Of a stretch of 64,000 nt of DNA, positions 34,444 through 43,783 are shown piece after piece (the stretch's first letter is position 1; each line of letters opens with the position of its first letter). The translations under genes were made by a program, and so were the position numbers. The notes below the pieces were generated by a model, which was given only the letters and a program-made list of their open reading frames with translations, was not told the DNA's origin and did not search any database. Source of the DNA: an uncultured Chlorobiaceae bacterium (GTDB lineage: Bacteria > Bacteroidota > Chlorobiia > Chlorobiales > Chlorobiaceae); assembly GCA_903843305.1 (NCBI GenBank), contig CAIMPI010000027.1, positions 1 through 64,000 on the forward strand, in the 5' to 3' direction.

Positions 34444-34863
34444 TTATTCGCCGATAATCTTGATGAGCACCCGTTTTTTTCTATTGCCGTCAAACTCCCC
34501 GTAGAAAATCTGCTCCCAGGTACCAAAATGCAGTCGCCCTTTTGTGACGGCAACAACGACCTCCCGACCCATGATCTGGCGCTTGTGATGTGCATCGCCG
34601 TTATCCTCTCCGGTTCTGTTGTGCTGGTAGCGGCTTAGCGGTTCATGCGGAGCCAGCTCCTCAAGCCACCGCTTGTAGTCTTGATGCAGCCCCGGTTCGT
34701 CATCATTGATAAAGACTGAAGCTGTTATGTGCATCGCATTCACCAGGCAGAGACCTTCCTGAATGCCGCTCTCCTGAAGAGCCCGCTCAACGTCGCCAGT
34801 GATATTTACAAAACCCATTCTTGCAGGTATCTGCAGCCAGAGTTCCTTGTGGTATGATTTCAT
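34444..34863 (-). CDS. YjbQ / UPF0047 family protein
   Basis: 139 residues with the UPF0047 signature: [22 protein letters not shown] in two parts, [19 protein letters not shown] and [13 protein letters not shown]. Members share residues with thiamin phosphate synthase and have weak in vitro activity; the true role is unclear. Length is typical. Converging with scpA across a 101-base gap. Confidence 0.92.
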   Translation of the reverse strand: MKSYHKELWLQIPARMGFVNITGDVERALQESGIQEGLCLVNAMHITASVFINDDEPGLHQDYKRWLEELAPHEPLSRYQHNRTGEDNGDAHHKRQIMGREVVVAVTKGRLHFGTWEQIFYGEFDGNRKKRVLIKIIGE

Positions 34864-35295
34864 TCTTCAGAAGGTTAACGTTCATAGTCTTGACCGTATT
34901 CATTTTTATACCGGAAATTACCATTTTGAGCGGAAGATGCAGGTATAGGGCAGGAAATAATTACGATGTTCCAAATGTCATCTCAGAATTGGGATTTTAA
35001 AACCCGTCAAGAGATTTCATAAGCCCTTAACTTATATTAATATCAATACATCAGGAATGAACTGGTTTCTGCAGAAACATCAGTCCCTCTTATAAGATTT
35101 TAAGGAGCTGCCACCTTGGGTCAGGATTGAGCGGAATTGCGTTAAGCTATAAAACATTATCTTCATCATCTGGTGAGCATTTCAAAAGACGGTCTGATCT
35201 TTGGTTATATCACATTCTGAGGACGCTTTAAACCTCATTTTAAGACCAGTAGGTACGAACCACAATTTGCAACACAACGGACGACAGTACAATTC
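34864..35295. other. Intergenic region, boundary of the accessory island
   Basis: 432 bases with no gene. It is A/T-rich and holds a perfect 14-base palindrome GTTTCTGCAGAAAC at 35065-35078, extended by ACTG/CAGT arms, about 218 bases before hsdM. It may be an operator or a terminator hairpin. No tRNA or clear attachment site was found. Confidence 0.5.
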
Positions 35296-36846
35296 ATGAA
35301 CCACAACGGAAGCAATATAGAATCAAGACTTTGGGCGGCGGCAGACGAACTTCGGGCAAACTCGAAACTGAAGTCTTCGGAATACTCGGTTCCGGTTCTT
35401 GGACTGGTGTTTTTGCGATTTGCCGACCACAAGTTCCAGATGGCAGCGAAAGAGCTTGAAGGATCGGGTGGGACACGTCGCCGCATCGGCCCGGGGGACT
35501 ACCAGGCTCAAGGTGTACTCTTTCTGCCGGAGGAGGCTCGCTTTTCGACACTGATACAACTCCCTGAAGGTATCAACATTGGTGCGGCAATCAACGATGC
35601 CATGCGGGCCATAGAAGCGGAGAACCCGGATCTCAAGGATGTCTTGCCCAAGACCTACAACCGTTTCGAGAACTCCCTGCTCAAGGAACTGCTCAAAACC
35701 ATGAACTCCGTTCCTATGGACATTGAGGGAGATGCTTTTGGCAAGATTTATGAATACTTCCTTGGGCACTTTGCCATGAGCGAGGGGCAGAAAGGTGGAG
35801 AGTTTTTCACTCCAACCGCCATTGTTCAGCTCGTTGTCAGTATCATCGAACCGTTTCATGGGCGTATTTTTGATCCAGCTTCGGGCTCTTGCGGCATGTT
35901 TGTGCAGAGTGCCCGCTTTGTTGGTGAACACAAGATGAACCCTGATGCTGAGCTGAGTGTTTACGGGCAGGAGAAGGTTTCTGAAACGGTGCGTCTTGGC
36001 AAGATGAATCTTGCGGTGCATGGGCTTGGTGGCGATATTCGTCAGGGCAACGCTTACTACGAGGATCTGCATAGCTCTATCGGAAAGTTTGATTTCGTCA
36101 TGGCCAATCCCCCCTTTAACGTTGACCGAATCGACAAGGAACGGCTCAAGGATGACAAGCGGTTTCCTTTTGGCCTGCCGCGTACCGATAACGGTAACTA
36201 CCTCTGGATTCAGCTCTTTTACAGTTCTCTCAACGAAACTGGTCGAGCAGGGTTTGTAATGGCCAACTCTGCATCTGATGCCCGTGGTTCTGAAATGGAT
36301 ATCCGCTGTGACCTTATTGAGGCAAGTGTTGTGGATGTCATGGTCGCCGTCGGTTCCAACTTCTTTTATACGGTAACGCTTCCCTGCACCCTCTGGTTTT
36401 TTGACAAGGGCAAAGGTAAGACCAACCGAGCCAATACCGTGCTCTTCATCGATGCCCGTCACCTCTACCGCCAGATTGACCGTGCTCACCGCGACTGGAC
36501 ACCCGCACAGATTGAGTTTCTGGCCAATATTGTCCGACTCTACCGTGGTGAAGCTACAGAGAACCTGCATGAAAGTGCCGGTTTGGTTGGAGAACACTTC
36601 CCTGATGGCCACTATGCCGATATCGCCGGTTTGTGCAAAGTAGCAACGAAAGATGATATCGAAGCACAGGGGTGGAGTCTCAACCCCGGACGTTATGTGG
36701 GCGTGACCGCCAAAGTTGAAGATGACTTCGATTTTAAGGAACGGCTTGAAGAGCTGAACGAGGAACTTGAAACTCTCAATATTGAAGCGCGGGAGCTTGA
36801 AGAGCGGATTGCGGAGAATGTCGTCAAGTTGCTGGAGGTGGAGTGA
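35296..36846 (+). CDS. hsdM: Type I restriction-modification methyltransferase subunit
   Basis: 516 residues. An N-terminal helical domain ([20 protein letters not shown]) leads to the SAM-binding [15 protein letters not shown] (about residues 193-207) and the N6-adenine catalytic NPPF at residues 271-274, followed by [16 protein letters not shown] coiled coil (about residues 480-510) closes the protein. It methylates the recognition sequence with HsdS and is required for restriction with HsdR. Its stop overlaps the next frame (TGATG). Confidence 0.95.
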   Translation: MNHNGSNIESRLWAAADELRANSKLKSSEYSVPVLGLVFLRFADHKFQMAAKELEGSGGTRRRIGPGDYQAQGVLFLPEEARFSTLIQLPEGINIGAAINDAMRAIEAENPDLKDVLPKTYNRFENSLLKELLKTMNSVPMDIEGDAFGKIYEYFLGHFAMSEGQKGGEFFTPTAIVQLVVSIIEPFHGRIFDPASGSCGMFVQSARFVGEHKMNPDAELSVYGQEKVSETVRLGKMNLAVHGLGGDIRQGNAYYEDLHSSIGKFDFVMANPPFNVDRIDKERLKDDKRFPFGLPRTDNGNYLWIQLFYSSLNETGRAGFVMANSASDARGSEMDIRCDLIEASVVDVMVAVGSNFFYTVTLPCTLWFFDKGKGKTNRANTVLFIDARHLYRQIDRAHRDWTPAQIEFLANIVRLYRGEATENLHESAGLVGEHFPDGHYADIAGLCKVATKDDIEAQGWSLNPGRYVGVTAKVEDDFDFKERLEELNEELETLNIEARELEERIAENVVKLLEVE

Positions 36847-37166
36847 TGGCGAACAAGCAAAAAGAGACCGCCGGAAAGATGCATTTGTCGCCTCCTCTTC
36901 TGGGAGAGCTTCGCGGGATGATTGAAGAGAGTCGCAAGAGCCTTGCCGGTGCGGTTAATGCTTCAATGACGATGCTTTATTGGCGAATCGGCAAGCGAAT
37001 TGTTGCGACGCTGTCGCAACAATTGAGTTGGTCGCATTTCTGCGAAATCATCACTCTCGAAAATTATTTACCCCGTGATTTCTATGCGGAAAGATATCGT
37101 ATTGAACGTTGGAGGGCAAAAGGGTCTGCTCGAAGTGTTGGCAAGTTGCTGAAGGAGGGGAAGTGA
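36846..37166 (+). pseudogene. Remnant of a DUF1016 (YhcG-type) nuclease gene
   Basis: 106 residues between hsdM and hsdS, coupled to both by one-base overlaps (TGATG). The first part (LLGELRGMIEESRKSLAGAVN, MLYWRIGKRI) matches the N-terminal domain of DUF1016/YhcG proteins. VATLSQQLSWSHF then follows at once, without the usual about 15 residues ending in a second GKQI-type motif, and the frame ends after FYAERYRIERW plus a short unrelated tail. Intact members have about 340 residues with a C-terminal PDDEXK nuclease, which is absent. A deletion between the two short GK-I repeats is a likely cause. It may still be translated but cannot be a working nuclease. Confidence 0.8.
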
Positions 37167-38332
37167 TGGCGATTTTCCCTAAAAAAACACTTGATGACAT
37201 GCTTGTCTTTTACAATGGTAAGGCAATTAAACCGAAAGGTATAGGTGAATACCCTGTTTATGGGGCTAATGGTATTATTGGTGGTGACGATAACTATATA
37301 TTTTATAACGGTATAATAATCGGACGAGTTGGCGCTTATTGTGGTTCCGTTCAATATTGCTTTGGGAAATTCTGGGCTTCTGACAATACAATAGTGGTCA
37401 AACCGAAAACTGATAACCAAGACATTCGTTTTCTATACTATTTGCTGGGGTTACAGAATCTCAACAATTATGCAGGTGGAGCAGCACAACCTCTCGTTAC
37501 ACAAACTGTACTCATGCAAGTTGAAGCTTTTTGTCCTCCTCTCCCCGTACAGCGAAAAATTGCAGCTATCCTCTCAGCCTACGACGACCTGATTGAGAAC
37601 AACCTGCGGCGTATCAAGATTCTGGAAGAGATGGCGCAAAACCTCTACCGCGAGTGGTTCGTCAAATTCCGCTTTCCCGGCCATGAGCATGCACGGTTTG
37701 TCGATTCGCCTTTGGGCAGAATACCGGAGGGATGGGAAGTGAAGGCACTTGGAAAGATTGCTATTCAAACAAGAGATGCTGTGCAGCCTGGTTCAGTTGA
37801 TCCAGAAACTCCTTATTTCGGTCTTGAACATCTTCCAAGAAAATCCATTGCACTCTCAGATTGGGGTTTCGCTGCTGAAGTTAAAAGCACCAAATTGTTG
37901 TTCAAAAAGGGTGACATACTGTTTGGAAAAATCCGTCCATATTTTCACAAAGTAGGTGTAGCTCCGTTTTCTGGGGTGTGTTCCTCGGACACCATCGTTA
38001 TCAGACCAAGAGAAAATGATTGGTTTGGTTTAGTTCTTGGCTGCACTTCAAGTGTCGAGTTTGTAGAACATGCAACGGGAACTTCTCAGGGAACGAAAAT
38101 GCCAAGAGCAAATTGGGATGTTTTGGTGAAGTATCAAATATCCTTGCCGAATCGAGCAATCCTTTGTCAGTTTAACAACGTTATGAGCGACATCGTAAGT
38201 CAGCTTCATAATTTTGTGTTTCGTAATCATACCCTCCGCCGCACCCGCGACATGCTGCTCCCCAAGCTCTTCTCCGGCGAGATGGATGTCTCCGACCTTG
38301 ATATTACCATTCCAGAGGAGGCTGTTGCATGA
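37166..38332 (+). CDS. hsdS: Type I restriction-modification specificity subunit
   Basis: 388 residues from the ATG overlapping the DUF1016 remnant stop; the open frame runs further upstream only inside that remnant. Two target-recognition domains are seen, residues about 1-125 and 195-340, each followed by a conserved helix (PLPVQRKIAAILSAYDDLIENN; RAILCQFNNVMSDIVSQLH). Together they define a bipartite DNA target. The first recognition domain is rather short. The end overlaps the next frame by four bases. Confidence 0.92.
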   Translation: MAIFPKKTLDDMLVFYNGKAIKPKGIGEYPVYGANGIIGGDDNYIFYNGIIIGRVGAYCGSVQYCFGKFWASDNTIVVKPKTDNQDIRFLYYLLGLQNLNNYAGGAAQPLVTQTVLMQVEAFCPPLPVQRKIAAILSAYDDLIENNLRRIKILEEMAQNLYREWFVKFRFPGHEHARFVDSPLGRIPEGWEVKALGKIAIQTRDAVQPGSVDPETPYFGLEHLPRKSIALSDWGFAAEVKSTKLLFKKGDILFGKIRPYFHKVGVAPFSGVCSSDTIVIRPRENDWFGLVLGCTSSVEFVEHATGTSQGTKMPRANWDVLVKYQISLPNRAILCQFNNVMSDIVSQLHNFVFRNHTLRRTRDMLLPKLFSGEMDVSDLDITIPEEAVA

Positions 38333-38520
38333 AAATTGAAACGTTACTCAGCCGACCGGAGGGAAAAAACCTTGCGTTCAAACCTGGGGCGGACATCAAC
38401 CCTGACACACGGGACGTCCGGGTAGTGTCCGTGTTGTTTGCCGGGTTCCGTGAAGCAACTGGAAAAAGTGCTTATGACCCACAGAAACGCTATTTGCCAG
38501 CAAAGGAGTCCCAACCATGA
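38329..38520 (+). pseudogene. Remnant of an AlbA_2 (Schlafen-like) DNA-binding gene
   Basis: 63 codons. MKIETLLSRPEGKNLAFK is the classical start of AlbA_2 putative transcriptional-regulator proteins, which run on for several hundred residues and contain an ATP-like domain. Here the homology ends at residue 18, and the remaining residues match nothing I know. The frame overlaps hsdS and hsdR by four bases each (ATGA), so it is now a coupling peptide between them rather than a functional regulator. AlbA_2 genes commonly sit in this place in type I operons, as I recall. Confidence 0.65.
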
Positions 38521-41500
38521 CACCACCTTCCGGCGGGTACAGTGAAGATGCTCTGATTGAGCAACCAGCAATTGCCTTGCTTGAAAGCCTTGGCTGGAAG
38601 ACCATCAACGCTTATAGTGAGTTCGACCACGGTACGAGCATCCTGGGCAGGGAGACCAAAGCGGAAGTTATCCTGAAAACGCACCTGCGCCTTGCCCTGT
38701 TGCGTATCAATCCTGATGTGGCGGTTGAGTCCATCCACCAAGCCATTGAGGAGCTGAACCGTGACCGTTCGCGCATGAGTGCTGTTGCGGCCAATCGTGA
38801 AATCTATCTTATGCTCAAGAGTGGTGTCCGGGTTCCAGTAGCCGATCCTGATGGTGATGGGGAATCGGTGGAAGTGGTTCGGGTGGTTGATTGGGAGAAC
38901 AGCGCCAATAATGACTTTCTGCTTTGTTCACAGTTCTGGGTAACGGGTGAAATGCACACCAGACGAGCAGATCTGGTTGGCTTCGTGAATGGGATGCCCT
39001 TGCTCTTCATTGAACTGAAAGCGACCCATCGACGGCTGGAAACGGCCTGGAAGGATAATTTGCGTGACTACAAGGATACCGTACCGCAGCTTTTCTGGGC
39101 CAACGCGTTCATCATCCTTTCCAATGGCAGCCAGAGCCGCCTTGGAACAGTATCTGCCGGGTGGGAGCACTTTGCTGACTGGAAAAAGATTGGCAGCGAA
39201 AGTGAGGCCGGGCGGGTATCGCTGGAGACGATGTTGCGCGGAGTCTGTGATCCGGTACGGTTTCTTGACCTGGTTGAAAACTTCACCCTCTTTCAGGAAG
39301 TGTCCGGCGGATTGATCAAGCTGACGGCGAAGAATCACCAGTACCTCGGTGTGAATAACGCTCTGGAAGCTCTTGCCGATATTCGCCAGAGGGAGGGGAA
39401 GCTTGGTGTTTTCTGGCACACGCAAGGGAGTGGCAAAAGTATCTCGATGATGTTCTTTGCCCAGAAGGTACTGCGCAAGGTGACGGGGAACTGGACGTTT
39501 ATTGTTGTTACTGACCGGCAGGAGCTGGACGGCCAGATTTACAAGCACTTTGCCTCAGCCGGTGTGGTTACTGAAAATGGTGCTCAGGCAGAGAGCAGCA
39601 AGCATCTGCGGCAGTTGATGACGGAGGATCACCGCTATGTGTTCACGTTGATTCACAAGTTCCGCACCGAGAATGGAGAGGCTCACCCCATGCTCTCCGA
39701 CCGTCGAGACATCATTGTCATTACCGACGAAGCTCACCGCAGCCAGTACGATACTCTGGCAATGAATATGCGTACAGCTCTCCCAAACGCCTCTTTCCTG
39801 GCCTTTACAGGAACTCCGCTGATTATCGGGGAGGAGAAGACACGGCAGGTTTTTGGTGAGTACATCAGCGTTTATGACTTTCAGCAGTCGGTGGCCGATG
39901 GAGCAACCGTTCCTCTCTATTATGAGAATCGTATCCCTGAACTGCAACTGGTCAATGAGAACCTCAACGAAGATATGGAGTGTCTGCTCGAAGCAGCAGA
40001 ACTCGACGAAGCACAGGAGAAGAAGCTTGAGCGGGAGTTTGCCCGTGAGTATCATCTGATTACCCGTGACGACCGGTTGGAGCGGGTGGCAAAAGATCTT
40101 GTCGAACATTTCACCGGGCGCGGCTTTCAGGGCAAGGGCATGATGATCTGCATCGACAAGGCGACAGCCATCAAGATGTATGACAAGGTCAAGAAGCATT
40201 GGACGGCGAAGATTGCTTCATTGCAGGCTGAACTGATGCGGAGTACCGATGCAGAGAGGCGAGACATCAAAGATCGCATTGCACGGATGAAAGAGACCGA
40301 TATGGCGGTGGTGGTCTCTCAGGGGCAGAATGAGATTGCCGATATGAACGAGAAGGGGCTCGACATTCGACCGCACCGTAAACGAATGGTGGAAGAGGAT
40401 CTTGAAAAGAGATTCAAGGATCCGGATGACCCGTTCCGGCTGGTCTTTGTCTGCGCCATGTGGATGACCGGCTTTGATGTTCCGAGCTGTTCTACCCTCT
40501 ACCTCGACAAGCCGATGCGCAACCACACCCTGATGCAGACCATTGCCCGTGCCAACAGGGTTTTTCTTGACAAGGTGAGTGGCCTGATTGTGGACTATGC
40601 CGGTGTGTTCCGTAATCTGGAGAAAGCGCTTGCCATTTACGGTGTGGGCAAGGGCGGCAAGAAGCCGGTTGAAGACAAATCCGCATTGGTGGTCGCATTA
40701 CAGCAAGCTTTGGAAGCAAGCCGAAGCTTGTGCACACAACAGGGCGTGAACCTTGCCTTGATCCAGAATGCTGAAGGGTTTTCGCGTGTCGAACTGCTTG
40801 ACAATGCCGTTGAGGCACTGATTGTCTCAGAAGAGGTCAAACGACGTTATCTTGACCTGGCCAATACCGTCCAGCGGCTTTACAAGGCAGTATTACCAGA
40901 CCTTCAGGTACATGAGTTTGCTGCTGAAGTATCGCCCATCAAGGTCATTGCTGATAAAATCCGTGCATTGGTTCCCTCTGCCGATATTACACAGGTGATG
41001 GAGCAGGTGGAAGCACTGCTTGATCAGTCGATTGCGACTGAAGGCTATTTTATCAGGGAGGTCAGTGCGCCTGATAACGATGAACACTTGATTGCCCTCA
41101 GCTCCATTGATTTTGAAAAGCTGGCTGAAAAGTTCAAAACAAGCCGAAAGCGAACGCTCAACGAAAAACTCAAGGGAAGTGTAGGACAAAAGCTGATAGC
41201 AATGGTACGACTCAATCGGACTCGTATGGATTATCTCGAACGGTTCCAGCAAATGATTGCGGCTTACAATGCTGGAAGCCTCAATCCCGAAGAGTTTTTC
41301 CGCCAACTGGTCACTTTTGCCCAGAGCCTGAATGAAGAAGAGAAACGGGGAGTGAGCGAACAGTTAACCGAAGAGGAGCTGGCACTTTTTGACCTGTTGA
41401 TGAAACCGCCGATTGAGATGAGTGATGCTGATCGGGAAAAGGTGAAAGCTACCGCAAAAGAGTTGCTGGTGACACTCAAGAACAACAAACTGGTGCTTGA

Positions 41501-41678
41501 TTGGCGGAAACGGCAACAGGCGCGTGCAGCGGTCAGGGTGGCCATTGACAAGCTGCTGGATGACCACCTGCCAAGGGCATACACGCCAGAACTCTTCAAG
41601 CAGAAATCAACTGCGGTGTTCCAGCATGTTTATGATGCCTATTATGGTTCAGGGCGCAGTGTCTATGCAGCAGCGTGA
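38517..41678 (+). CDS. hsdR: Type I restriction endonuclease/translocase subunit
   Basis: 1053 residues. The N-terminal nuclease region has FIELKATH (about residues 164-171), the E-x-K of the PD-(D/E)xK fold. The helicase motor has Walker A TQGSGKS near residue 302 and the DEAH box TDEAHRSQYD near residue 404, then FTGTPLI and TGFDVPSCSTLYLDKP with LMQTIARANR. The C-terminal about 300 residues are a helical HsdM-binding region. It translocates unmethylated DNA and cuts it at a distance. Intact by length and motifs. Confidence 0.95.
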   Translation: MTPPSGGYSEDALIEQPAIALLESLGWKTINAYSEFDHGTSILGRETKAEVILKTHLRLALLRINPDVAVESIHQAIEELNRDRSRMSAVAANREIYLMLKSGVRVPVADPDGDGESVEVVRVVDWENSANNDFLLCSQFWVTGEMHTRRADLVGFVNGMPLLFIELKATHRRLETAWKDNLRDYKDTVPQLFWANAFIILSNGSQSRLGTVSAGWEHFADWKKIGSESEAGRVSLETMLRGVCDPVRFLDLVENFTLFQEVSGGLIKLTAKNHQYLGVNNALEALADIRQREGKLGVFWHTQGSGKSISMMFFAQKVLRKVTGNWTFIVVTDRQELDGQIYKHFASAGVVTENGAQAESSKHLRQLMTEDHRYVFTLIHKFRTENGEAHPMLSDRRDIIVITDEAHRSQYDTLAMNMRTALPNASFLAFTGTPLIIGEEKTRQVFGEYISVYDFQQSVADGATVPLYYENRIPELQLVNENLNEDMECLLEAAELDEAQEKKLEREFAREYHLITRDDRLERVAKDLVEHFTGRGFQGKGMMICIDKATAIKMYDKVKKHWTAKIASLQAELMRSTDAERRDIKDRIARMKETDMAVVVSQGQNEIADMNEKGLDIRPHRKRMVEEDLEKRFKDPDDPFRLVFVCAMWMTGFDVPSCSTLYLDKPMRNHTLMQTIARANRVFLDKVSGLIVDYAGVFRNLEKALAIYGVGKGGKKPVEDKSALVVALQQALEASRSLCTQQGVNLALIQNAEGFSRVELLDNAVEALIVSEEVKRRYLDLANTVQRLYKAVLPDLQVHEFAAEVSPIKVIADKIRALVPSADITQVMEQVEALLDQSIATEGYFIREVSAPDNDEHLIALSSIDFEKLAEKFKTSRKRTLNEKLKGSVGQKLIAMVRLNRTRMDYLERFQQMIAAYNAGSLNPEEFFRQLVTFAQSLNEEEKRGVSEQLTEEELALFDLLMKPPIEMSDADREKVKATAKELLVTLKNNKLVLDWRKRQQARAAVRVAIDKLLDDHLPRAYTPELFKQKSTAVFQHVYDAYYGSGRSVYAAA

Positions 41679-41685
41679 GCTACAA

Positions 41686-42030
41686 ATGAAATCACAACAA
41701 ATTATGAAAGTAACAGCTTGGAATAACGGCTCTTACAGCAAATCAGGTTCTGGCTATGGGCTTAGGATTTCTCGGCAAGAAGATCGAGATAAGTATTTCA
41801 AAAGAGAGTGCTCCCCTATATCTCTTTTTCTACCAGAACAGCAAAAGCCAATCAAAGTTAACGTTGATAAGAATTCTTTTTGGAAGGATAGGAAAGCCTG
41901 TAGGGAGTTACTCTCAAAGGAAATCGGTCTTTGGCTTATTTACAAAGGATATGCGAAATGGCCGACAAACAGCCCGCCTGAGTTTGAATTGGAATCGGAG
42001 GATTTTATATCCTTTAAATTATTATCATAA
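41686..42030 (+). CDS. Small unrecognised protein following hsdR
   Basis: 114 residues from the ATG of MKSQQIMKVTAWNNG, eight bases after the hsdR stop; an in-frame ATG at 41665 lies inside hsdR. Recognisable pattern: YGLRISRQEDRDKYF, then SFWKDRKACRELLSKEIG and KWPTNSPPEFEL near the end. I recall similar short proteins near restriction and defence genes, but cannot name a family. No signal peptide or membrane segment. The likely start is not backed by a strong Shine-Dalgarno. It may be a defence-island accessory gene. Confidence 0.6.
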   Translation: MKSQQIMKVTAWNNGSYSKSGSGYGLRISRQEDRDKYFKRECSPISLFLPEQQKPIKVNVDKNSFWKDRKACRELLSKEIGLWLIYKGYAKWPTNSPPEFELESEDFISFKLLS

Positions 42031-42157
42031 TCTCAACTTTATAAAAGTCATTTGGTCGTAGATAAGCTTGATTGTTTAAAAGTCAATAATTATTACGAGC
42101 TATTATTTATTAAAATAGGTTGTAAGTTCATAAAATAACTGGAGCCAATTAAATATA

Positions 42158-42226
42158 ATGACAGATATACTTACAGCGATTCTTGTTGGAATTACTGCTT
42201 TTTATGCGTGGGTTACATTCACCTGA
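42158..42226 (+). pseudogene. Truncated start of a membrane-protein gene
   Basis: MTDILTAILVGITAFYAWVTFT (as 11+11 residues) has a GGAGCC Shine-Dalgarno ten bases upstream and encodes a perfect single membrane helix, but the frame stops after 22 codons. The sequence resembles the beginning of larger single-helix proteins (typical continuation YKMLKANE...) in the way I remember them, so it looks cut off by the inverted-repeat element that follows. Confidence 0.45.
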
Positions 42227-42249
42227 GTTGAGCGATTTAGTATAAAAAA

Positions 42250-42338
42250 ACCCTCTCCTGAGAAGATAAAGTGTTACATTGTAATGTGTAACGACGAAAT
42301 TACCATTACAGATCACACAACCCAACAGGTAGAGGGGT
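42250..42338. repeat. Imperfect inverted-repeat element of 89 bases with internal palindrome
   Basis: ACCCTCTCCTG (42250) and CAGGTAGAGGGGT (42326) are imperfect inverted ends. Inside, GTTACA and TGTAAC (42273-42292) form a perfect 6-base inverted repeat around eight bases. It has no ORF. It may be a miniature transposable element or a terminator/regulatory relic; the truncated membrane-protein start ends 23 bases before it. Confidence 0.35.
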
Positions 42339-42422
42339 ATTGGCCTTTTTAGGCTCTAACAAAATCAGGGGTTTGCGGTCTTCCTGCGGCGGGAAACTCG
42401 ACAAAAGAATTCATTTCGTCTA

Positions 42423-42923
42423 TTATCCTTCATTGGCAATACTTAGGATGTTCTCAATCCTGTCCCGTATTTCAGCACTAAAACTTCTTGTCGGGTCTTT
42501 GTCACCTAGCGGCATTGACCGTACCAACTTCACCAGATTTGCCGCTTCTCTCTGTTCTTCTTGAACATCACGATCACGAGAAATAAGAGATTTTTCAATT
42601 TGGTTTTGATAGTCTTTCCATGTCGCCTCATATTTATCAGCATGTTTACTGATAAATGGTCTAAATATCTCTACAGCAGCGGCATGTCTTGGTAATTCTT
42701 TTTTTATGCAGTTGGATACGTCTTCGTATGTATAGTGCCCGCCTTTATCAGTTTCGAATAGTCGCAACACTGCAAGTGTTGAGCCAAAAGCAGCTCGAAA
42801 CTTAGCAAGGGCTGTAGCTCTTACCAGCCTGTCATTCGCATGACGCGCAGCCAAATAACCGATAAACCCCGACCCGAAGATTCCTAATAAACTAACGAGG
42901 GCATCCAATGGTTTGAAAGTCAT
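42423..42923 (-). CDS. Single-helix membrane-anchored hypothetical protein
   Basis: 166 residues. An N-terminal membrane helix (DALVSLLGIFGSGFIGYLAA) is followed by RHANDRLVRATALAKFRAAF and a mainly helical cytoplasmic part including HAAAVEIFRPFISKH. I recall similar orphan proteins in proteobacterial accessory regions, without a known function. Present in an island of restriction and toxin-antitoxin genes, so it may be a cargo gene. Confidence that it is a real gene is moderate. Confidence 0.65.
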   Translation of the reverse strand: MTFKPLDALVSLLGIFGSGFIGYLAARHANDRLVRATALAKFRAAFGSTLAVLRLFETDKGGHYTYEDVSNCIKKELPRHAAAVEIFRPFISKHADKYEATWKDYQNQIEKSLISRDRDVQEEQREAANLVKLVRSMPLGDKDPTRSFSAEIRDRIENILSIANEG

Positions 42924-43063
42924 ATCAATACATATTTTTACAAATTTAAATTAGAACCGAATCGTCATAATGCAGGATTTTTCACTTTATTACTCGACAT
43001 AATAATGCATTTTTTCCAGTTAATCCACAGATGAAAAACCCGATCAAAAACAGAAAAAACAAT

Positions 43064-43238
43064 CTACGGAGTTAGGGTTACGTTCGTAGTAGTCACAGGC
43101 CGTTCCATTTCATGCAGACGACGAGCAAGGAATGTGTCACCGAGTGCAAGTGCAGAGTGAGAGAGCGCAGAAATAGAACGAGGGTCGAACGGGACGGCGT
43201 GTTCAATAAGGCTTTCAAAATATTCTTTTGAAAGTGGC
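43064..43238 (-). pseudogene. Relic of a plasmid replication initiator (RepA C-terminal)
   Basis: Read on the minus strand, the frame with LSKEYFESLIEHAVPFDPRS (part one) and ISALSHSALALGDTFLARRL (part two) is the RepA_C domain pattern known from broad-host-range plasmid replication proteins (HAVPLD-R-ALxxS-LALDxYxWLAxRL). Stop codons (TAA TAG) lie directly upstream of the first preserved codon, and the end is TAG. About 58 codons remain of a gene normally over 250. It marks a plasmid that once integrated here. Confidence 0.72.
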
Positions 43239-43471
43239 TATTATTGCCCATCCCCCGAAATTGTAAAATCAGCCCAATACTTCGGGTTGGCTTATCGGGC
43301 GAAGCCTTCTTGTACATTTTGCGAACCAGTTGCATTTCCAGTGGCCAGTCATATTAAACTGTCTTGATGGCTTAACCGATAGCAGATCTTGCTGCTACGC
43401 TGGTTCCAAGTTACTGGCGGAACTGCCCGGAATATCTTGTCTGTCAATGGGACCTGTCAAACAGGCGAAAC

Positions 43472-43783
43472 CTACACTACATCTCTATCAAAATTCTGAG
43501 CCGTATGGAAGATCGTAAGAATCGTCACGGTATTGTTACGAACCGTGTAAACAACAAGGTATGGAGCATCTGAAAACAGAAGTTCTCGTGTACCCATCAG
43601 ACGACCTGGTTTGCCGCTATCCGGGTATTTAGAAAGCTGGGTAGCAGTTTTTTTGATAATTGCAAGAATGACTTTTTTTGCTGTTGCTGGACTTTCGTGA
43701 GCGATATATGCCTCAATTTCTTCGAGACGGATTTTTGCCTGGTTAGTCCACTGTACCTGCAATTTTCCCCTCCCAGTGTTCAA
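43472..43783 (-). CDS. ParE/RelE-family toxin
   Basis: 103 residues (or 96 if translation starts at the TTG at 43762). VQWTNQAKIRLEEIEAYIA, ATAKKVILAIIKK, QLSKYPDSGKPGRL and PYLVVYTVRNNTVTILTIFH form the standard ParE/RelE fold. Family members inhibit gyrase or cleave mRNA at the ribosome; which applies here cannot be read from the sequence. Its start overlaps the antitoxin gene by 41 bases, so translation is coupled. Confidence 0.85.
   Translation of the reverse strand: MNTGRGKLQVQWTNQAKIRLEEIEAYIAHESPATAKKVILAIIKKTATQLSKYPDSGKPGRLMGTRELLFSDAPYLVVYTVRNNTVTILTIFHTAQNFDRDVV

Noticed and set aside
35323..36612. Long minus-strand open frame of 429 codons opposite hsdM
   Set aside because: Its codons mirror hsdM, which has clear SAM and NPPF motifs; the antisense product has no recognisable domains.
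42340..42564. Plus-strand 74-codon frame overlapping the hypothetical gene at 42423
   Set aside because: Low-complexity frame without motif, opposite a better minus-strand candidate.
43093..43335. Minus-strand 80-codon frame near the RepA relic
   Set aside because: Another frame of the same strand carries the RepA_C pattern; this frame has none.
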